From the NCBI GenBank assembly GCA_012031415.1, contig JAAUTN010000010.1, forward strand, positions 1-54,970: 54,970 nt of DNA. Reading direction: 5' to 3'. Under the pieces are notes generated by a model, which was given only the letters and a program-made list of their open reading frames with translations, made no database searches and was not told where the DNA came from. The DNA is from Leptolyngbyaceae cyanobacterium SM1_4_3 (lineage in GTDB: Bacteria > Cyanobacteriota > Cyanobacteriia > Elainellales > Elainellaceae). Positions within the stretch are counted from its first letter, which is position 1. Each line of letters opens with the position of its first letter. Made by a program: the position numbers and the translations under genes. Below are positions 9,112 through 19,697 of this stretch, in pieces.

Positions 9112-10611
9112 CTATTTTCTGCCGCCAGTTTGGGTGATTTGATAGAGCATTTGCGTTTGTTCACGCAGCTTTTCTACGTCTTCTTCGGCAATGCGCCTAA
9201 CGTAATTAATCTTGACTTCATCTAGCCACACTGCCATTAAAGATTCAATTTCTTTCAGGGTGTGTCCCTTTTGAATTTCAGCCCTGAAAGCTTTAATGGT
9301 GCTGTCGATTAGGGTTTGAGTCAGTTCTGCTCCAACCGGGTCTTCCTGGAGTGAATCAGCGATCGCCCCATAAACTGCTTGATAAAGCTGGGCGATCACC
9401 TGCCGGGTTAGCTGGTCAGGCAGATTGCCAATTCCAGGCAAGTGCTTGATTCCCTCATACAGGGGCAATTCCTGTAAGGCTTTGTTGGCGTTGTGATGCA
9501 GCAATGCTTCAACATCGGGTCTAACCTTAGGCAAAACCTGGCAAACCAGGGTTGAAGATAGCCGCTTGGAAATGACGGTAACTTCATCGATTTCATTCAG
9601 GTCGATGTAGCGTGGACCTGCTTCTGGTTTCAGCAGCGTTCGGGCAACATCTCCCTGCCGAACCAGATTTTGAAGCTGTTCAATGACGCGAATGACGACA
9701 ATTTCGGTTAGCTCAACCGCGTAGTTGGCGATGATTCCACGAATGATGCGATCGCGCAGCGGGTCGAGGTTAATCAAGTTGGATTGATTGATCCGCGTAA
9801 TCAGGGGAATAATCCGCAGGAAGCGCCAAAACGGAAGCAGCAGGAACACGTCGTACCAGCGCCACAGCAGTGTGTCTAGCCAACTGGTGCCTTTGTAGCG
9901 GCGGCTGAGATACCATGTTCTGGCTAAAAGCTCGATGCCAAACAGAGCCATAAACCAGATGTCGATTCTGACAAATTCATCGGTAGGTCTGCCATCAAAC
10001 CCAATACCGCGATAGTAGTTAGTTTGAATTAACGGCTGAATGCGCTCGTCGAAGAAATCAATTTCCTGCTCAAAGCCATATCTATTCAGGTATTCAGGAC
10101 TCCAAAAGGTGGCAAATGCCTGTTTTGAAGATTCAATTTCCCGGCCGGTCTGGTCTTCAACGTGCCTCCGCATCCTTTCCTTGATCCGTTCCAGGGTGCC
10201 TGACTTATTGGCAATCTCAAACGGATTTTCGTCAACCATTGCTTCGCTGCGGCTCTGCAATTCTGACAAGATGGATCGAATTTGGGGTGATGAAATTGCC
10301 TGCTCACCCTGTTGGCGCATCTGCCGCTCTAGCTCACCCACAGCAGCTAGATAGGCTTCGGTGGTGCGATTTGGCTCAATTCCTTTGAATTCGCGCCCGT
10401 ACCAGTCAACAACCCGCGAAAAGTTTAGCTGGCGATCGCCCCAAAGGGTAATCGGCGGAATTTGCCTTAAATAAAAGTCTCTAAAGGGAATGTAGCTGTA
10501 GTCAAACAGCACTAGCGCAAAATTTAGCAGGGCGATCGCCGCCATAATGCGTTCAAACAAACGTGCCCTGCGACGAGCTTTGGTAACTTTGGAGCGTTCT
10601 AAGGCTGCCAT
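9112..10611 (-). CDS. Conserved membrane protein of unknown function
   Basis: A 499-residue protein whose family I cannot name with certainty. A basic N-terminus (RRRARLFERI) is followed by a first membrane segment (about residues 20-40, IMAAIALLNFALVLFDY), a soluble helical region of about 180 residues, a second hydrophobic stretch (IDIWFMALFGIELLARTWYL), a third around WYDVFLLLPFWRFLRIIPL, and a long C-terminal soluble part rich in amphipathic helices. The segment WRWYDVFLLLPFWRFLRIIPLI slightly resembles the S4-like region of ion-channel-type proteins, but no selectivity filter is visible. A strong terminator follows it. Probably monocistronic and conserved in cyanobacteria. Confidence 0.75.
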   Translation of the reverse strand: MAALERSKVTKARRRARLFERIMAAIALLNFALVLFDYSYIPFRDFYLRQIPPITLWGDRQLNFSRVVDWYGREFKGIEPNRTTEAYLAAVGELERQMRQQGEQAISSPQIRSILSELQSRSEAMVDENPFEIANKSGTLERIKERMRRHVEDQTGREIESSKQAFATFWSPEYLNRYGFEQEIDFFDERIQPLIQTNYYRGIGFDGRPTDEFVRIDIWFMALFGIELLARTWYLSRRYKGTSWLDTLLWRWYDVFLLLPFWRFLRIIPLITRINQSNLINLDPLRDRIIRGIIANYAVELTEIVVIRVIEQLQNLVRQGDVARTLLKPEAGPRYIDLNEIDEVTVISKRLSSTLVCQVLPKVRPDVEALLHHNANKALQELPLYEGIKHLPGIGNLPDQLTRQVIAQLYQAVYGAIADSLQEDPVGAELTQTLIDSTIKAFRAEIQKGHTLKEIESLMAVWLDEVKINYVRRIAEEDVEKLREQTQMLYQITQTGGRK

Positions 10612-10778
10612 GAAGAGACTGAATTAAAATTTGACCCATTGTGTTCAAATATGCCGTTTTATCAGCCAAATTACTATCTACAATCAGTGAGATTTCAGAC
10701 CTGCGATAGGATCAGCTAGGATTGTTTATCTTGCTTCACACTCATTCTCAGAATTGCATTCAAGGTACGGCTTAGCTT

Positions 10779-11669
10779 ATGCAAACCTCGACCGACACCC
10801 AAACAGGAGCCTACTGGCAATGGCAGGAACAGCCTATCTACTACGTGCGAAGTGGCGATCGCCATCCTCAAAGGCCACCTCTGCTGCTGATTCATGGGTT
10901 TGGTGCGTCCACCGACCACTGGCGCAAAAACATCGCTGGGCTAAGCCGCGACTTTGAAGTGTGGGCGATCGACCTGCTAGGGTTTGGTCGCTCCGCCAAA
11001 CCTGACTGGCAGTACAGCGGCGACCTCTGGCGTGACCAACTGCACGAGTTTATCACCGAGGTGGTGGGTCAGCCTGCTGTGCTGGCAGGTAATTCCCTCG
11101 GCGGCTACTCAGCCCTGTGCGTTGCAGCGCAGCGCCCCGAATCGGCAGTCGGGCTAGTCTTACTAAACAGTGCTGGACCCTTTACCGAAATGCAGTTGAC
11201 CTCCAAGCCAGACCCATTTAGACAAACAATGGGCAAGCTGATTCAGTCATTTCTACTTCAGCCGCTCCCCAGTTTCTTGCTGTTTCAATACGTCCGGCAG
11301 CGCTGGATAATTCGTCGAACTTTGGAAAGCGTCTACCTGGACAAAAGCGCCATCACCGACCAGCTGATTGAAGATATCTACCGTCCTTCTTGCGATTCGG
11401 GCGCGGCTAAAGTTTTTGCTTCGGTGTTTAAGTCTCCACGAGGCGAGAAAATCGACATTCTGCTCAGTCAACTGACTTGTCCGCTGCTGCTGCTGTGGGG
11501 CGAGGGCGATCCCTGGATGAATGCTAGACAGCGGGGCGCTCAGTTTCGGCAGCACTACCCGCAACTAGTAGAACATTACTTGCAGGCAGGTCACTGTCCG
11601 CATGATGAGGTGCCCGACCAGGTAAATGCGCTATTGAGGGAATGGGTGATGAATCTGGGTGAGGGATAG
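10779..11669 (+). CDS. Alpha/beta-fold hydrolase, possibly chlorophyll-dephytylase-like
   Basis: A 296-residue single-domain serine hydrolase. The oxyanion motif HGFGAS (from residue 39) is followed by the nucleophile elbow GNSLGG with Ser106, an acidic residue in LLWGEGDPW and the histidine in LQAGHCPHDE, giving a complete Ser-Asp-His triad. The N-terminal pattern (YYVRSGDRHPQRPPLLLIHG) resembles the cyanobacterial/plant group containing chlorophyll dephytylase and pheophytinase-like enzymes. That substrate is a guess from resemblance; the hydrolase call is firm. It is divergent from the membrane-protein gene and converges on the KaiB-domain gene. Confidence 0.85.
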   Translation: MQTSTDTQTGAYWQWQEQPIYYVRSGDRHPQRPPLLLIHGFGASTDHWRKNIAGLSRDFEVWAIDLLGFGRSAKPDWQYSGDLWRDQLHEFITEVVGQPAVLAGNSLGGYSALCVAAQRPESAVGLVLLNSAGPFTEMQLTSKPDPFRQTMGKLIQSFLLQPLPSFLLFQYVRQRWIIRRTLESVYLDKSAITDQLIEDIYRPSCDSGAAKVFASVFKSPRGEKIDILLSQLTCPLLLLWGEGDPWMNARQRGAQFRQHYPQLVEHYLQAGHCPHDEVPDQVNALLREWVMNLGEG

Positions 11670-11682
11670 GCGATCGCCCTCC

Positions 11683-12465
11683 TTAAACCTGAGAATTAGA
11701 CAGAATCTGCAAAATTCTAGCTGCATCTTCTAAATTTCCCGCAATCCGTCGAACTGGCTTAGGCCAGACCTTCACCAGGGTCGGTGTCGCCGCAACCTGG
11801 TCAGCCTCTGCCTGTTCAGGATGCTTGTAGATATCAACCACTTTCAGCGTGTAAGGTTGTTGGAGAGATTTTTCTAAAAGCTGGTGCAGATTTTGCAAAA
11901 TGCGTTCAGTTACAGCATTGTGACCCGCAACAAACAGCCGCAGCACATAGCCTTGAGGCGGCTGATCCGGCTTCTGCGGCAACCAGGACGCGGTATGTTT
12001 GCTTTCAGAAAAGTAGGCATGGGGTTCTTCCTGAAGACGAACTACCAGGTCATGGTCTTCCCAGAGTTGCGGAAACTGCTGGCGATAGCTAGCCAACACC
12101 AGTGGGTCACAAAGTTCTTCCTGGCGAGGATCGATCTCCCAAGTCAAATCACCCGCTGCAAAAATCGCATTCAGCAGCACCCGGTGCGGTAAAACTCGCC
12201 GACAGGCTTCCGCAGACGTTTGAACTCGCTGCGTTTTGGGGTCAAGCCAACGGTCAATAGTCGCCGTGTAGCAGGGCAATAAAAAATGCGGAGGTTCAGA
12301 TAGCCCCAACATTTCCTGTAGCGCTGAGCAAAGCTGTAAATGCCAGCGACTCCGCTTGTGGGGATCGATGCAGTACACCAAATCCCCACCCGGTGTAAAT
12401 AAAGCTATCCCTTTGAATAGGTCTGAATTTTGAGCTTTGAGTGCTGAACCAGAACTGTAACTCAT
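11683..12465 (-). CDS. KaiB-domain protein with a long N-terminal extension
   Basis: The C-terminal 90 residues (about 172-255: YVLRLFVAGHNAVTERILQN, then YTLKVVDIYKHPEQAEADQV, ATPTLVKVWPKPVRRIAGN) match the KaiB/SasA sensor fold, including the position where KaiB has its PTL cis-proline region. The first 160 residues form another domain without a motif I recognise; it starts GIALFTPGGDLVYCIDP and is not a histidine kinase. At 260 residues it is neither a classical about 100-residue KaiB nor SasA. It begins 23 bp after the pilT stop codon, so it is probably cotranscribed with pilT. A link between clock-type signalling and motility is inference. Confidence 0.8.
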   Translation of the reverse strand: MSYSSGSALKAQNSDLFKGIALFTPGGDLVYCIDPHKRSRWHLQLCSALQEMLGLSEPPHFLLPCYTATIDRWLDPKTQRVQTSAEACRRVLPHRVLLNAIFAAGDLTWEIDPRQEELCDPLVLASYRQQFPQLWEDHDLVVRLQEEPHAYFSESKHTASWLPQKPDQPPQGYVLRLFVAGHNAVTERILQNLHQLLEKSLQQPYTLKVVDIYKHPEQAEADQVAATPTLVKVWPKPVRRIAGNLEDAARILQILSNSQV

Positions 12466-12488
12466 GACTCAAAACTCACAATTCAAAT

Positions 12489-13820
12489 CTAAACACGACC
12501 ACGCAAGATCTGTGCCATCTCGTTAGGCTTGGGCGACATTTCTAGAGCCGTCTCTTCAGTAATTCGCCCTGCTTCGTAAAGCTTGTAGAGCGACTGGTTC
12601 ATTGTACACATACCGTCAAAGGTACATCTGGGAATAATGGCTTCGACTTCATCAATTTCCCCACGACGAAGGTAGTCTTTGATCGCATCTGTGTTAATCA
12701 TGATGTCGTGGAAAGCGGCCCGTTTGCCGTCAGTGGTGCGGCATAGACCTTGAGCGATGACGGCGACAAGGGATTCGGCGATCGCCACCCGCATGGGAGT
12801 CTGCTGATCTGGCTCATACAGGCTGAGAATCCGCTCAATCGTTTTCACGGCGCTGTTCGTGTGCAGTGTTCCCATAACCAGGTGTCCGGTTTGGGCTGCC
12901 TTGAGAGCCGTATTCACGGTTTCCTTGTCCCGCATTTCACCCACTAGAATCACGTCCGGGTCTTCCCGTAGAGAAGACTTCAGGGCGCGGTCAAATTCGA
13001 GCGTGTGAATTCCCACTTCCCGCTGCTTAATCAAAGATTTGCGGCTCTGGTGAACATACTCAATCGGATCTTCGATTGTGATGATGTTCTTAGGCATCTC
13101 TTTGTTGATGTAGTCCACCATTGCTGCCAGCGTTGTGGACTTACCTGAACCCGTTGGCCCAGTTACCAGTACCAACCCTTTGTGGTAATGGCAGATGTCT
13201 TTAAATACCAGAGGCAGGTTCAACTGCTCAATGGTCAAAATTTTCAGCGGGATCAAACGCATGACCAGCGCTGGTCCTCTGAGCGAGTCAAACAAGTTCA
13301 CCCGCACCCTGGCAAAGTCATACTGGGCTGCGCCGTCAAAGTCAAGCGTGTCCTTAAACCGCTTGATCTCCATGTCTGACAAAATTTCTTTGAGCCAGCT
13401 AAAGAAGGTCGGCTCGTCAGTGATGGGATAATCCGTCGTGTCTATTTCGCCCCGGTTGCGGAAGCGAGGTACTTCGCCTACACCCACATGAATATCAGAA
13501 AAGCCTTTATCAAAGGCTTCTTTGACAAGCTGTGCCAATGTAGGGGAACCCGGCGTGACTTTAATCCGCGAACCTTGTACCGGGGGAGGGGCAGCGGGGC
13601 GATGTCCTGCCGGGGGGGGCGGTGGTTTTACAGCAGGCGCAGTGGCTTCCTGAGCCGCAGTGGAAGGGTTAACTGAAGTAGCTGTAGCTATAGGGGCTGT
13701 TATTTGAGAAGGCACCTGCGTAGCTCCGGCAGATGCATGGGGCGCAGCCTGTCTCGGTGGGGGCGGTGGGGGAACCCGATGAGCAGGAGGAGGGGTGAGT
13801 GGACGCTGTGCTTCTGTCAT
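12489..13820 (-). CDS. pilT: Type IV pilus retraction-type ATPase, PilT family (PilT2-like)
   Basis: A 443-residue hexameric secretion ATPase that would power pilus retraction and twitching or phototactic movement. It has Walker A GPTGSGKST, the Asp box IEDPIEYVH, Walker B LREDPDVILVGEMRD and a His box (LVMGTLHTNSA). The first 90 residues are a Pro/Ala-rich disordered extension (MTEAQRPLTPPPAHRVPPPP). The canonical PilT C-terminal AIRNLIRE motif is replaced by AIKDYLRRGEIDEVE, suggesting a second PilT paralogue (PilT2-type) rather than the main retraction motor. Followed at 23 bp by the KaiB-domain gene. Confidence 0.93.
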   Translation of the reverse strand: MTEAQRPLTPPPAHRVPPPPPPRQAAPHASAGATQVPSQITAPIATATSVNPSTAAQEATAPAVKPPPPPAGHRPAAPPPVQGSRIKVTPGSPTLAQLVKEAFDKGFSDIHVGVGEVPRFRNRGEIDTTDYPITDEPTFFSWLKEILSDMEIKRFKDTLDFDGAAQYDFARVRVNLFDSLRGPALVMRLIPLKILTIEQLNLPLVFKDICHYHKGLVLVTGPTGSGKSTTLAAMVDYINKEMPKNIITIEDPIEYVHQSRKSLIKQREVGIHTLEFDRALKSSLREDPDVILVGEMRDKETVNTALKAAQTGHLVMGTLHTNSAVKTIERILSLYEPDQQTPMRVAIAESLVAVIAQGLCRTTDGKRAAFHDIMINTDAIKDYLRRGEIDEVEAIIPRCTFDGMCTMNQSLYKLYEAGRITEETALEMSPKPNEMAQILRGRV

Positions 13821-14220
13821 AAACTACTTCTCAGTGAAATTTCAGGATGCCACAGATAGGTGATGACTAAATCAGAAACCTATGCTGAGCGATCGAATCT
13901 AAATGGAGAAATTGAGTGGCTTGCGAGAAGGGAATGCATAACTTCCCCCCTTTATACCTGGTTTTTTACAAAAACTTCTAGAGTCTCAACTTCTATTCAC
14001 ACACATAGCAACCCTAGACAATTTTTGATGCTTGAAGCGCTCTTGAGATGAGCAAGTTTAAGCTTTGCCCAGGTCATCCCTGATGAACAAAAATCAGATC
14101 AGAACCGTTTTAGACTTTTTTGGATTGCTATAGCTTGCCCAAAGTTTCAGAAATTCTTGCAGCGTTTTGCCGTTATGTAGAGATCTGAGTACTTAAATCA
14201 GCAGGTTATATCTTTGGCAG
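13821..14220. other. 400-bp intergenic region without a convincing gene
   Basis: The region lies upstream of pilT (minus) and downstream of the hybrid kinase (minus), so it should hold the pilT promoter and the end of the kinase transcript. I see no strong terminator and no convincing coding frame. A GGATTGCTATAGC at about 14123-14135 resembles the terminal motif of the TATAGC element family but has no matching partner end. Confidence 0.5.
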
Positions 14221-16467
14221 TTACTGAAGCTGTTGTCGATATAGCTCCAGAGTGGTTTTGACTCGCTGGTACTCTACTTCAAACCTTGTTAATTCTGCTT
14301 TGATTTCGGCTTTGCTGACCGCGCTTTCTATCTGATGAGGATGTTCCAGGACCCATTTTTCCAACTCTTGACATAGATTAGCTAGATGCGTTGCACCAAC
14401 CGCTGCGCTGGTAGATTTCAGGGTGTGAGCAGTTTGCCGTAAGGTATCAGGGTGAACGGTTCCTGCCTCATGCATCGTTTGCACTAGACGAGGTGCTTCT
14501 TCTAAGTAGATGTCAATGATTTCGGCTAGTGCGTCACAGGTTTGCTCTCGCCCGATCGCCTGAAGCTCTTGCAAAACTTTGAGGTCAACGGCCGCTGATG
14601 GGTCTTTTTTGGGGAGCGACTGACATTTTTTGAGCACCTGAACTAACTGCTCAATCCGAATTGGTTTGCTGAGATAGTCGTCCATGCCTGCAATCAAGCA
14701 TTCTTCGCGATCGCCTGCCATTGCGCCCGCTGTCATTGCAATGATGCGCGGTCGGTTTGCGGGCTGCCACTCCTGACAGATTTGGCGAGTTGCGCTGATG
14801 CCATCCATTTCTGGCATTTGCACATCCATCAATACGACATCGTAGGGTTGGCGACGGAGTGATTCCAATACCTCTTGCCCATTACAGGCGACATCAGCCC
14901 GATACCCAATACGCTGAAGCAAGTGTAGAACAACCTTTTGGTTAACAACGTTATCTTCTGCCAGAAGAATTCTGAGCGGTAACGGATGGGAGAGGTGCAG
15001 ATCGGACAAAGATTTGACAGAGCGAGACTGCTGCCTCCGAACTGGCTGTCCGCCAAAAATACGAACTAAAACGTCGTGAAGCTGAGCTTGCTTGACGGGT
15101 TTGTGGAGCAGCGCTTTAAAGCTGGCAATGGTTGTTGCATGGGCATCTCGCTCCAGATTGACCATTGAAGTTAGCATGACGAGCGGCAAACGCAAATAGC
15201 CTGGTTGCCTGCGGATTGCAGTTGCCAGGGTTAACCCGTCTATGTGGGGCATTTGCATATCGAGAATAGCGATATCAAACAAATCTGGCTGGGTTAACCA
15301 ACTCAGAGCTTCTGCTCCAGAGGCGGCGGCACGGCTAAGCATTCCCCAGGCTTGGGCTTGCAGGGTAAGAATTCGGCGATTGGTGGCGTTGTCATCCACG
15401 ATGAGAAGTCGCTTGCCGATGAGCAGGTCTGTGTCGGAGCGATCGCCCGTTTCAACGTTCGGCGTTGCCTGAGTCAGGATCGTGAAATAGAAGATAGAGC
15501 CTTGACCAATCTGGCTCTCAACCCATATTTGACCGCCCATCATTTCGCTTAGATGTTTGCTAATGGCGAGTCCTAACCCTGTACCGCCATACCGACGGTT
15601 GGTGGACGAGTCTACCTGACTAAACGATTTAAACAGGCGATCCATTCGGTTTGTGGGAATGCCAATGCCCGTATCTTTGACCGCAAACTGAAGCTTGTAG
15701 ATCGATTGAAGCGTATCACTTGAACTTTCGCCTATCGATTGCTGAATTACCTTGACGGAGACGATCACCTCACCTGATTTTGTAAATTTGACGGCATTGC
15801 TAATCAGGTTGACTAGAACTTGGCGCAGTCGGGTTACATCTCCAATGATGAACTGGGGCGTTTGGGGATCGATCAGGTAGCCCAACTCTAGCCCCTTCTC
15901 AGCAGCTTTGGGGGCTAATAGGTCGAGTGATTCTTCAATGCAGTCGCGCAAACTAAAGGGCTGGCGTTCCAGGTCGAGTTTGCCAGACTCAATTTTAGAG
16001 AAGTCTAAAATGTCGTTGATGATGGTAAGCAGAGCATCACCGCTCGTGCGAATGGTTTCAACAAAGTCTTGCTGCTGCGGGTCGAGTGAGGTGTCTAACA
16101 GCAGTCCGGTCATGCCGATGACTGCGTTCATGGGAGTACGAATTTCGTGGCTCATGTTGGCCAGAAATTCACTTTTTGTTCGATTGGCGGCTTCGGCTTC
16201 TCGTTTGGCTCGTTCTAACGCAAAGTTTTTCAGCGCTAACTCCTGACGCTGGTGCTTCTCCTGTTCTAGCAAGTGAGCTTGCGTTAGGGCGATTCCAACC
16301 TGGGCGGCAACGGCTTCTAATAGCTCGATTTCATCAGCCGTCCAGCGTCGAAAGCGATCGCACTGATGTAGCTCGATAATTCCATTTGGCTCGTTATTGT
16401 ACGAGGTGCGAACCGCCAGCATCGACTTCAGGTAAATTTGCCGATATAGTGCCGCCGCTGGCAGCAA
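14221..16467 (-). CDS. Hybrid sensor histidine kinase, C-terminal 748 residues (frameshifted)
   Basis: This is the larger part of a hybrid kinase split by a frameshift. In order: the end of a GAF domain ([16 protein letters not shown]), a coiled coil, a HisKA domain with the phospho-acceptor in [15 protein letters not shown] (His about 107 of this fragment), a HATPase domain with N-box [21 protein letters not shown] and [11 protein letters not shown], a receiver domain ([12 protein letters not shown], phospho-acceptor in [18 protein letters not shown]), a second receiver ([30 protein letters not shown]) and an HPt domain ([14 protein letters not shown]). All phosphorelay residues are present. 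The nominal start here is a TTG inside the GAF domain, so it is not the real start; the true N-terminus is in the 16428-17333 frame. Confidence 0.9.
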   Translation of the reverse strand: MLPAAALYRQIYLKSMLAVRTSYNNEPNGIIELHQCDRFRRWTADEIELLEAVAAQVGIALTQAHLLEQEKHQRQELALKNFALERAKREAEAANRTKSEFLANMSHEIRTPMNAVIGMTGLLLDTSLDPQQQDFVETIRTSGDALLTIINDILDFSKIESGKLDLERQPFSLRDCIEESLDLLAPKAAEKGLELGYLIDPQTPQFIIGDVTRLRQVLVNLISNAVKFTKSGEVIVSVKVIQQSIGESSSDTLQSIYKLQFAVKDTGIGIPTNRMDRLFKSFSQVDSSTNRRYGGTGLGLAISKHLSEMMGGQIWVESQIGQGSIFYFTILTQATPNVETGDRSDTDLLIGKRLLIVDDNATNRRILTLQAQAWGMLSRAAASGAEALSWLTQPDLFDIAILDMQMPHIDGLTLATAIRRQPGYLRLPLVMLTSMVNLERDAHATTIASFKALLHKPVKQAQLHDVLVRIFGGQPVRRQQSRSVKSLSDLHLSHPLPLRILLAEDNVVNQKVVLHLLQRIGYRADVACNGQEVLESLRRQPYDVVLMDVQMPEMDGISATRQICQEWQPANRPRIIAMTAGAMAGDREECLIAGMDDYLSKPIRIEQLVQVLKKCQSLPKKDPSAAVDLKVLQELQAIGREQTCDALAEIIDIYLEEAPRLVQTMHEAGTVHPDTLRQTAHTLKSTSAAVGATHLANLCQELEKWVLEHPHQIESAVSKAEIKAELTRFEVEYQRVKTTLELYRQQLQ

Positions 16468-17333
16468 AAGGGGTTCAGTGTATACATTTGGGGAGCGATC
16501 GCCTGATCGTGAAACAACAATCGCTGCATATGAGGATTGTCAACCGCAGGAATTTCTAACTCCGAGGCTGATTCATACCCGTTCTCCAAATATTCAGCCA
16601 CACCAGGCGCTTTTGGCGCTGGCGCAGCAATGTACGTGCGAATCACACAGCGATTTACCCCAAACGCTTGGCCAATTTGGGTTGCTGTTGTTTGAAGGAT
16701 TTGATCAACGTCTAAACTTTGACGAATTTTTTGAGTAATTTGTTTGAGCAGCAGGACCCGTTGAATCTGGTGCTGAAGGCTATCTTCTGCTTGCCGCCGC
16801 TGCTCTAAAGTATTCTCTAAAGTTTTCAGGTTATGACGTAGCTCTAGCTGAGTCACCACTTGACGTGCCAAAACCCGCAGGGTTTCTCGCTGCTCAAGGC
16901 TCAGGTTGCGTGAGACAAAATCAATGACACACAGAGAACCCAGGACAAAACCATCGGGCGTGACTAATGGCGCACCTGCATAAAACCGAATGTGGGGAGC
17001 TTCAACAACCAGAGGATTATCAGCAAATCGCGGATCTTCCAAGGCATTGGGTACGATCAGCACTGCTTCAGGCTGAAGAATTGCATGGGCACAAAAAGCA
17101 ACATCTCGCGAGGTTTCTGATGCGTCCAGTCCAACTTTTGATTTGAACCACTGGCGCTCAGCATCAACCAGACTGACTAATGCAACTGGGGTTTGGCAAA
17201 TTTGGGCAGCTAGACGAGTCAGGTCGTCAAAAGCGGCCTCAGGAGGAGTATCGAGAATTTCACACCGATTGAGGGCTTGCAGCCGTGAGGCTTCATTCTC
17301 TGGTAATGGAGCGACTTGCATAAGCGATCGCAA
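16428..17333 (-). CDS. Hybrid sensor histidine kinase, N-terminal part (frameshifted)
   Basis: These residues form the sensory N-terminus of the kinase continued in the frame at 14221-16467. A first complete GAF domain (about residues 10-170: [60 protein letters not shown]) is followed by a helix and the first half of a second GAF domain ([28 protein letters not shown]). Around 16460-16490 the homology jumps to the other frame. Adding one base to the CCCC or TTTT run (minus strand AACCCCTTTTGCTGCC) restores a continuous GAF domain. No classic slippery heptamer is present, so an indel is more likely than programmed frameshifting. The intact protein would be about 1035 residues. Confidence 0.88.
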   Translation of the reverse strand: MRSLMQVAPLPENEASRLQALNRCEILDTPPEAAFDDLTRLAAQICQTPVALVSLVDAERQWFKSKVGLDASETSRDVAFCAHAILQPEAVLIVPNALEDPRFADNPLVVEAPHIRFYAGAPLVTPDGFVLGSLCVIDFVSRNLSLEQRETLRVLARQVVTQLELRHNLKTLENTLEQRRQAEDSLQHQIQRVLLLKQITQKIRQSLDVDQILQTTATQIGQAFGVNRCVIRTYIAAPAPKAPGVAEYLENGYESASELEIPAVDNPHMQRLLFHDQAIAPQMYTLNPFCCQRRHYIGKFT

Positions 17334-17715
17334 AATTCAGACCAAAGCAGACATTAAAAAAGCAGGCATTAATTGACCAGCGTTCCCAGATCAACTACAT
17401 CCTTCTCACTTAGACACGAATTGGGAATGCTGCCTACATCGCTGCCCACATTATACAAATAGGACTTCCAGCGCTAAGGATTATGGGAATATAGGCTTCC
17501 GGCTGATTCATTAAAGCTATTTCGTTCCCGATCCTTACGGATTTACAATGCTACGGTATACGGGTATATTTCTTAGCCTTTTTTGATGTATTTACCAACT
17601 GCCCAAGGATAAGAAATCCTGTTAACTCAAAAAAGTAATGCTAATCACAACCCTAGATTGGACTAGAGTGAGATAAGCAGTAAGCACCGTTAAAAACTCA
17701 AAAGGTATAATCTGT
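17334..17715. other. 382-bp divergent promoter region between the hybrid kinase and dxs
   Basis: No open frame of note is present. A perfect TATAAT at 17706-17711 lies just before the dxs ATG at 17716 but has no good -35 at the usual distance. Further upstream, GGTATACGGGTATATT and TTATACAAATAGG are AT-rich promoter candidates. I cannot assign a transcription start with confidence. Confidence 0.45.
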
Positions 17716-19623
17716 ATGCATCTGAGTGAATTGACTCATCCCAACCAGTTGCATGGTCTGTCGATTCATCAACTCAAGCAAATTGCCCGCCAGATTCGAG
17801 AAAAGCACCTGCAAACGGTAGCTACCAGTGGCGGTCATCTTGGTCCTGGCTTGGGCGTGGTGGAGTTAACGCTGGCTTTGTATCAAACCTTAGATCTTGA
17901 CCAAGATAAGGTGATTTGGGATGTGGGGCATCAGGCTTACCCCCACAAGCTAATTACAGGACGCTATGACCGTTTTCATACGCTGCGGCAAAAAGGCGGC
18001 GTTGCGGGTTATTTGAAGCGCTGTGAGAGCAAGTTTGACCATTTTGGCGCAGGCCACGCCTCTACCAGCATTTCTGCGGCACTGGGTATGGCGCTGGCAC
18101 GAGACGCAAGAGGGGAAAACTTTAAAGTCGCAGCCGTAATCGGAGACGGGGCACTGACTGGCGGTATGGCGCTGGAGGCAATTAACCATGCCGGACATCT
18201 ACCCAACACAAACCTGTTGGTTGTGTTGAATGATAACGAGATGTCAATTTCGCCCAATGTAGGCGCAATTCCTCGATATCTCAATAAGATGCGGCTGAGT
18301 CCTCCCGTTCAATTTTTAGCTGACAACCTAGAGGAGCAGTTTAAGCATCTGCCGTTTGTCGGTGACTCCCTTTCGCCAGAGCTAAATCGCCTCAAGGAAG
18401 GGATGAAGCGCTTGGCTGTTCCTAAAGTGGGGGCAGTGTTTGAGGAACTTGGTTTTACCTACATGGGGCCTGTTGATGGTCACAATTTGCAGGAGTTGAT
18501 TGCGACTTTTCAGCAGGCTCATCAATATCCTGGCCCAGTACTGGTACACGTGGCAACGGTGAAAGGGAAGGGGTATGCGATCGCCGAGCAAGATCAAGTA
18601 GGCTACCATGCTCAGTCGCCGTTCAACTTGGCTACTGGAAAAGCCATTCCTGCCAGCAAGCCCAAGCCACCCAGCTATGCTAAGGTGTTTTCTCACACGC
18701 TGGTCAAGCTAGCTGAGAATAATCCTAAAATCATCGGCATCACTGCTGCGATGGCAACTGGAACAGGCTTAGACAAGCTTCAGGCAAAATTGCCCAAGCA
18801 ATACATCGACGTGGGAATTGCTGAGCAACACGCCGTAACGCTAGCGGCGGGGCTTGCCTGTGAAGGAATGCGCCCTGTTGCAGCAATTTACTCGACCTTT
18901 TTGCAGCGGGCCTACGACCAGATCGTTCACGATGTTTGCATTCAAAAGCTGCCTGTGTTCTTTTGCTTAGATCGGGCAGGCATTGTGGGGGCTGACGGGC
19001 CAACCCATCAAGGGCTATACGACATTGCTTATTTGCGCTGCATTCCCAACATTGTGCTGATGGCTCCTAAAGATGAGGCTGAGCTTCAGCGGATGGTGGT
19101 GACAGGCGTAAACTATACCGAGGGGGCGATCGCCCTTCGCTATCCGCGTGGCAATGGCTATGGTGTACCGCTAATGGAAGAAGGCTGGGAGCCGCTACCC
19201 ATTGGCAAAGGTGAAATTTTGCGCCAAGGCGACGACATTTTGCTGATCGGCTACGGCACAATGGTCTACCCAGCTATGCAGACTGCCGAAATCCTCAGTG
19301 AACACGGGATTGAAGCAACGGTGATTAACGCCCGCTTTGTGAAGCCGCTCGACACTGAACTCATCGTTCCGCTAGCGCAGCAGATCGGGCGAGTCGTAAC
19401 CCTGGAGGAAGGGTGTCTGATGGGCGGTTTTGGCTCTGCTGTTGCAGAAGCGCTACTTGACCAGGATATAACTGTCCCGGTCAAACGGATCGGTGTGCCA
19501 GATGTGCTGGTCGATCACGCTAAACCGGACGAATCCCTGGCAACTTTAGGGTTAACTCCGTCCCAAATTGCCGAGCGTATTCTGAAAACCTTTAGCCCTC
19601 AGCCTTCAGCCCTTAATGTATAG
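17716..19623 (+). CDS. dxs: 1-deoxy-D-xylulose-5-phosphate synthase
   Basis: DXS condenses pyruvate and glyceraldehyde 3-phosphate, the first step of the MEP isoprenoid pathway, which feeds carotenoid, phytol and quinone synthesis. The 635-residue enzyme has the N-terminal motif [20 protein letters not shown], the thiamin-diphosphate motif [38 protein letters not shown] containing the catalytic glutamate, and a C-terminal transketolase-like domain ([17 protein letters not shown]). The start [16 protein letters not shown] is as conserved in cyanobacteria. It is monocistronic; a strong palindromic element follows about 75 bp after the stop codon. Confidence 0.98.
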   Translation: MHLSELTHPNQLHGLSIHQLKQIARQIREKHLQTVATSGGHLGPGLGVVELTLALYQTLDLDQDKVIWDVGHQAYPHKLITGRYDRFHTLRQKGGVAGYLKRCESKFDHFGAGHASTSISAALGMALARDARGENFKVAAVIGDGALTGGMALEAINHAGHLPNTNLLVVLNDNEMSISPNVGAIPRYLNKMRLSPPVQFLADNLEEQFKHLPFVGDSLSPELNRLKEGMKRLAVPKVGAVFEELGFTYMGPVDGHNLQELIATFQQAHQYPGPVLVHVATVKGKGYAIAEQDQVGYHAQSPFNLATGKAIPASKPKPPSYAKVFSHTLVKLAENNPKIIGITAAMATGTGLDKLQAKLPKQYIDVGIAEQHAVTLAAGLACEGMRPVAAIYSTFLQRAYDQIVHDVCIQKLPVFFCLDRAGIVGADGPTHQGLYDIAYLRCIPNIVLMAPKDEAELQRMVVTGVNYTEGAIALRYPRGNGYGVPLMEEGWEPLPIGKGEILRQGDDILLIGYGTMVYPAMQTAEILSEHGIEATVINARFVKPLDTELIVPLAQQIGRVVTLEEGCLMGGFGSAVAEALLDQDITVPVKRIGVPDVLVDHAKPDESLATLGLTPSQIAERILKTFSPQPSALNV

Positions 19624-19697
19624 ATCGAACCCTTGACGATTTACAGAACGTGCCTTATGCCCTGTGTGAGGCGCGTTTTTGTATGGTCATCTTGTGT

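Noticed and set aside
13860-14051. Plus-strand frame of 63 codons upstream of pilT
   Set aside because: No family-like sequence, composition like the surrounding intergenic DNA, and no clear ribosome binding site.
16440-16490. Programmed -1 frameshifting in the hybrid kinase
   Set aside because: No X XXY YYZ heptamer in the right frame, and three other genes in the window show the same type of one-base loss; an indel explains it more simply.
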